Made by a program: the position numbers and the translations under genes. 64,000 nt of DNA from an uncultured Alphaproteobacteria bacterium (GTDB lineage Bacteria; Pseudomonadota; Alphaproteobacteria; Caulobacterales; Parvularculaceae), in contig CADEDN010000001.1 in assembly GCA_902826095.1 (NCBI GenBank), positions 372,001 through 436,000 of the forward strand, in the 5' to 3' direction. The notes under the pieces are model-generated. The model had not been told where the DNA came from, did not search any database, and was given only the letters and a program-made list of their open reading frames with translations. The number at the start of each line of letters is the position of its first letter. Within the stretch, counting starts at the first letter, position 1. Shown in pieces: positions 62,550 to 64,000 of the stretch.

Positions 62550-64000
62550 ATGGGAACGAACGCGCTCAGCTATGTCTGCGGCGTCTCCGACGCGCCGCTG
62601 ATCTATCAAACGATCGGAGAGACGCTCGACGACGCAGTCCGGCGATTTCCGAAACGCCCGGCGCTGATCGCCCGTCATCAAAATTTGAGGCTCTCCTACA
62701 CGCAGTTCGTCCGGGCGATAGACGATGTCGCGGCGGGCCTCCTCGCGCTCGGCTTGAAGACCGGCGAGCGCATCGGCATCTGGTCGCCGAACAACGCCGA
62801 ATGGGTGATTGCGCAATTCGCGACGGCGCGCCTCGGCCTCATCCTCGTCAACGTCAATCCCGCCTACCGCACCGCCGAACTTGAGTATGTTCTCAACAAG
62901 GTCGGCTGCAAGGCGCTGATCCTCGCCAAATCGTTCAAGACCAGCGACTATGTCGGCATGGTGCGCGCGCTCGGCGCGGAAAGACTGCCTGAGCTGACGA
63001 CTCCCATCGTGATCGGCGACGATCCTGTCGACGGCATGCGCCGGTTCAAGGATGTCGCGGCGCTTGCGACGGACGCGCTTCGGGATGAAGTTCGCGCGAT
63101 CAGCGTTGGGTTGTCGCCCGACGATCCGATCAACATCCAGTTCACCAGCGGCACCACCGGCTTTCCGAAAGGCGCGACGCTCACCCATTGGAACATCGTC
63201 AATAATGGCCGCTTCGTCGCGGCGCGTCAGCGCTTCTCGGAGCACGACCGGCTTTGCATCCCGGTGCCGCTTTATCATTGCTTCGGCATGGTGATGGGCG
63301 TTCTTGGCTGCGTCACCCATGGCGCGGCGATGGTCTTCCCCGACGAAGCGTTCGAACCGGCGAGCGTCCTCGACGCGATTGAGGAGGAACGCTGCACGGC
63401 GCTCTACGGCGTGCCGACGATGTTCATCGCCGAGCTCGACCATCCCTCGTTCAAGGGGCGCGACCTATCAAGCCTTAGAACCGGCGTGATGGCCGGCGCG
63501 CCCTGTCCGGAGCCGGTGATGCGGCGCGTCATCGCCGACATGCACATGAAGGAGGTCACCATCTGTTACGGCATGACGGAAACGAGCCCCGTGAGCTTCC
63601 AATCGATGCCGGACGACGACCTTGAAAAACGCGTCTCGACCGTTGGGCGCATTCATCCCTTTGTTGAAGTGAAGATTGTCGACGCGGAAGGCCGGACAGC
63701 GCCGCGCGGGGCTCAAGGCGAGCTTTTGACGCGCGGCTATTCGGTGATGCGCGGTTATTGGGGCGAGCCCGAAAAGACGCGCGAGGCAATCGACGACGGC
63801 GGCTGGATGCACACGGGCGATCTCGCCGTAATGGACGCGGACGGCTATTGCCGGATCACAGGGCGCGTGAAAGACATGATCATCCGCGGCGGCGAGAACG
63901 TCTATCCGCGCGAGATCGAGGAATTCCTTTACAGGCATCCCTCGGTGCAGGATGTTCAGGTGTTCGGCGTGCCGGACGAGAGATACGGTGAAGAGGTCTG
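62550..64000 (+). CDS. Acyl-CoA synthetase (AMP-forming), 5' part
   Basis: Starts at ATG 62550 ([34 protein letters not shown]) and runs 483 codons off the window end; typical members have about 540-560. The AMP-binding signature is [22 protein letters not shown]. Then [11 protein letters not shown], the acyl-site block [15 protein letters not shown], and the Asp-rich hinge [42 protein letters not shown]. Activates a fatty or aromatic acid to its CoA thioester. In context it may act on an acid derived from the amine oxidation, or on a fatty acid. A TGG/GGA-type ribosome site is weak because of the hairpin just upstream. Confidence 0.93.
   Translation, partial: MGTNALSYVCGVSDAPLIYQTIGETLDDAVRRFPKRPALIARHQNLRLSYTQFVRAIDDVAAGLLALGLKTGERIGIWSPNNAEWVIAQFATARLGLILVNVNPAYRTAELEYVLNKVGCKALILAKSFKTSDYVGMVRALGAERLPELTTPIVIGDDPVDGMRRFKDVAALATDALRDEVRAISVGLSPDDPINIQFTSGTTGFPKGATLTHWNIVNNGRFVAARQRFSEHDRLCIPVPLYHCFGMVMGVLGCVTHGAAMVFPDEAFEPASVLDAIEEERCTALYGVPTMFIAELDHPSFKGRDLSSLRTGVMAGAPCPEPVMRRVIADMHMKEVTICYGMTETSPVSFQSMPDDDLEKRVSTVGRIHPFVEVKIVDAEGRTAPRGAQGELLTRGYSVMRGYWGEPEKTREAIDDGGWMHTGDLAVMDADGYCRITGRVKDMIIRGGENVYPREIEEFLYRHPSVQDVQVFGVPDERYGEEV

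Overview
The window is GC-rich chromosomal DNA from an alphaproteobacterium. This rests on a DivL-type tyrosine-bearing pseudo-kinase, a class I PHA synthase, malate synthase G, a VirB-type secretion locus, TonB-dependent and RTX surface proteins and a DUF1800/DUF1501 pair. Genes are densely packed, with many ATGA/GTGA overlaps and frequent GTG/TTG starts. The exact order (Caulobacterales-, Parvularculales- or Rhizobiales-like) cannot be fixed from the sequence alone.

Layout. 0-8 kb: 5' end of a TrpG/PabA amidotransferase (cut by the window edge), a divergent polysaccharide deacetylase, divL, a shrunken REP-associated transposase between two REP hairpins, a non-coding stretch with dispersed repeat copy A, then phaC and a small lipoprotein. 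8-13.5 kb: two secreted glycoside hydrolases (one GH10), an acyltransferase and glpX. 13.5-22.5 kb: a TadG-like von Willebrand protein, an ABC exporter, tdh, an FkbM methyltransferase, a five-gene operon (rlmB-GST-GFA-SDR-HAD) in which the SDR seems to start at ATT, and tRNA-Tyr. 22.5-36.7 kb: a sugar-type MFS carrier with its LacI regulator, MaoC, a second MFS, repeat copy B, a divergent CrtI-like/Rieske pair, glcB, TauE, an RTX protein and a third MFS. 36.8-41 kb: a small beta-barrel and the DUF1501/DUF1800 pair. 41-48.2 kb: a tightly coupled virB2-3-4-6-9-10-11 operon without virB1, B5, B7, B8 or virD4.

48.4-51.2 kb is an eroding leucine locus: an ilvE remnant, intact leuC and leuD, and a leuB remnant. 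A cytochrome P450 follows. 52.5-62.5 kb looks like an aromatic-amine catabolic region. A minus-strand operon (MBL hydrolase, FAD monooxygenase, DUF2783) diverges from a TetR-type regulator. Next come an aromatic amine dehydrogenase operon in the order large subunit, mauE-like, mauD-like, TTQ small subunit, two c-type cytochromes, and a TonB-dependent receptor. Near-identical perfect palindromes (TAGGAC-N4-GTCCTA) sit in the divergent promoter and in front of the amine dehydrogenase operon, so one regulator probably controls both arms. The TonB receptor is split by one in-frame amber codon where a glutamine is expected. The window ends inside an acyl-CoA synthetase.

Most notable: the palindrome pair defining a likely regulon, the amber codon in an otherwise intact receptor, live leuCD between dead ilvE and leuB, the reduced T4SS, the probable ATT start codon, and the diverged pair of about 300-bp intergenic repeats.
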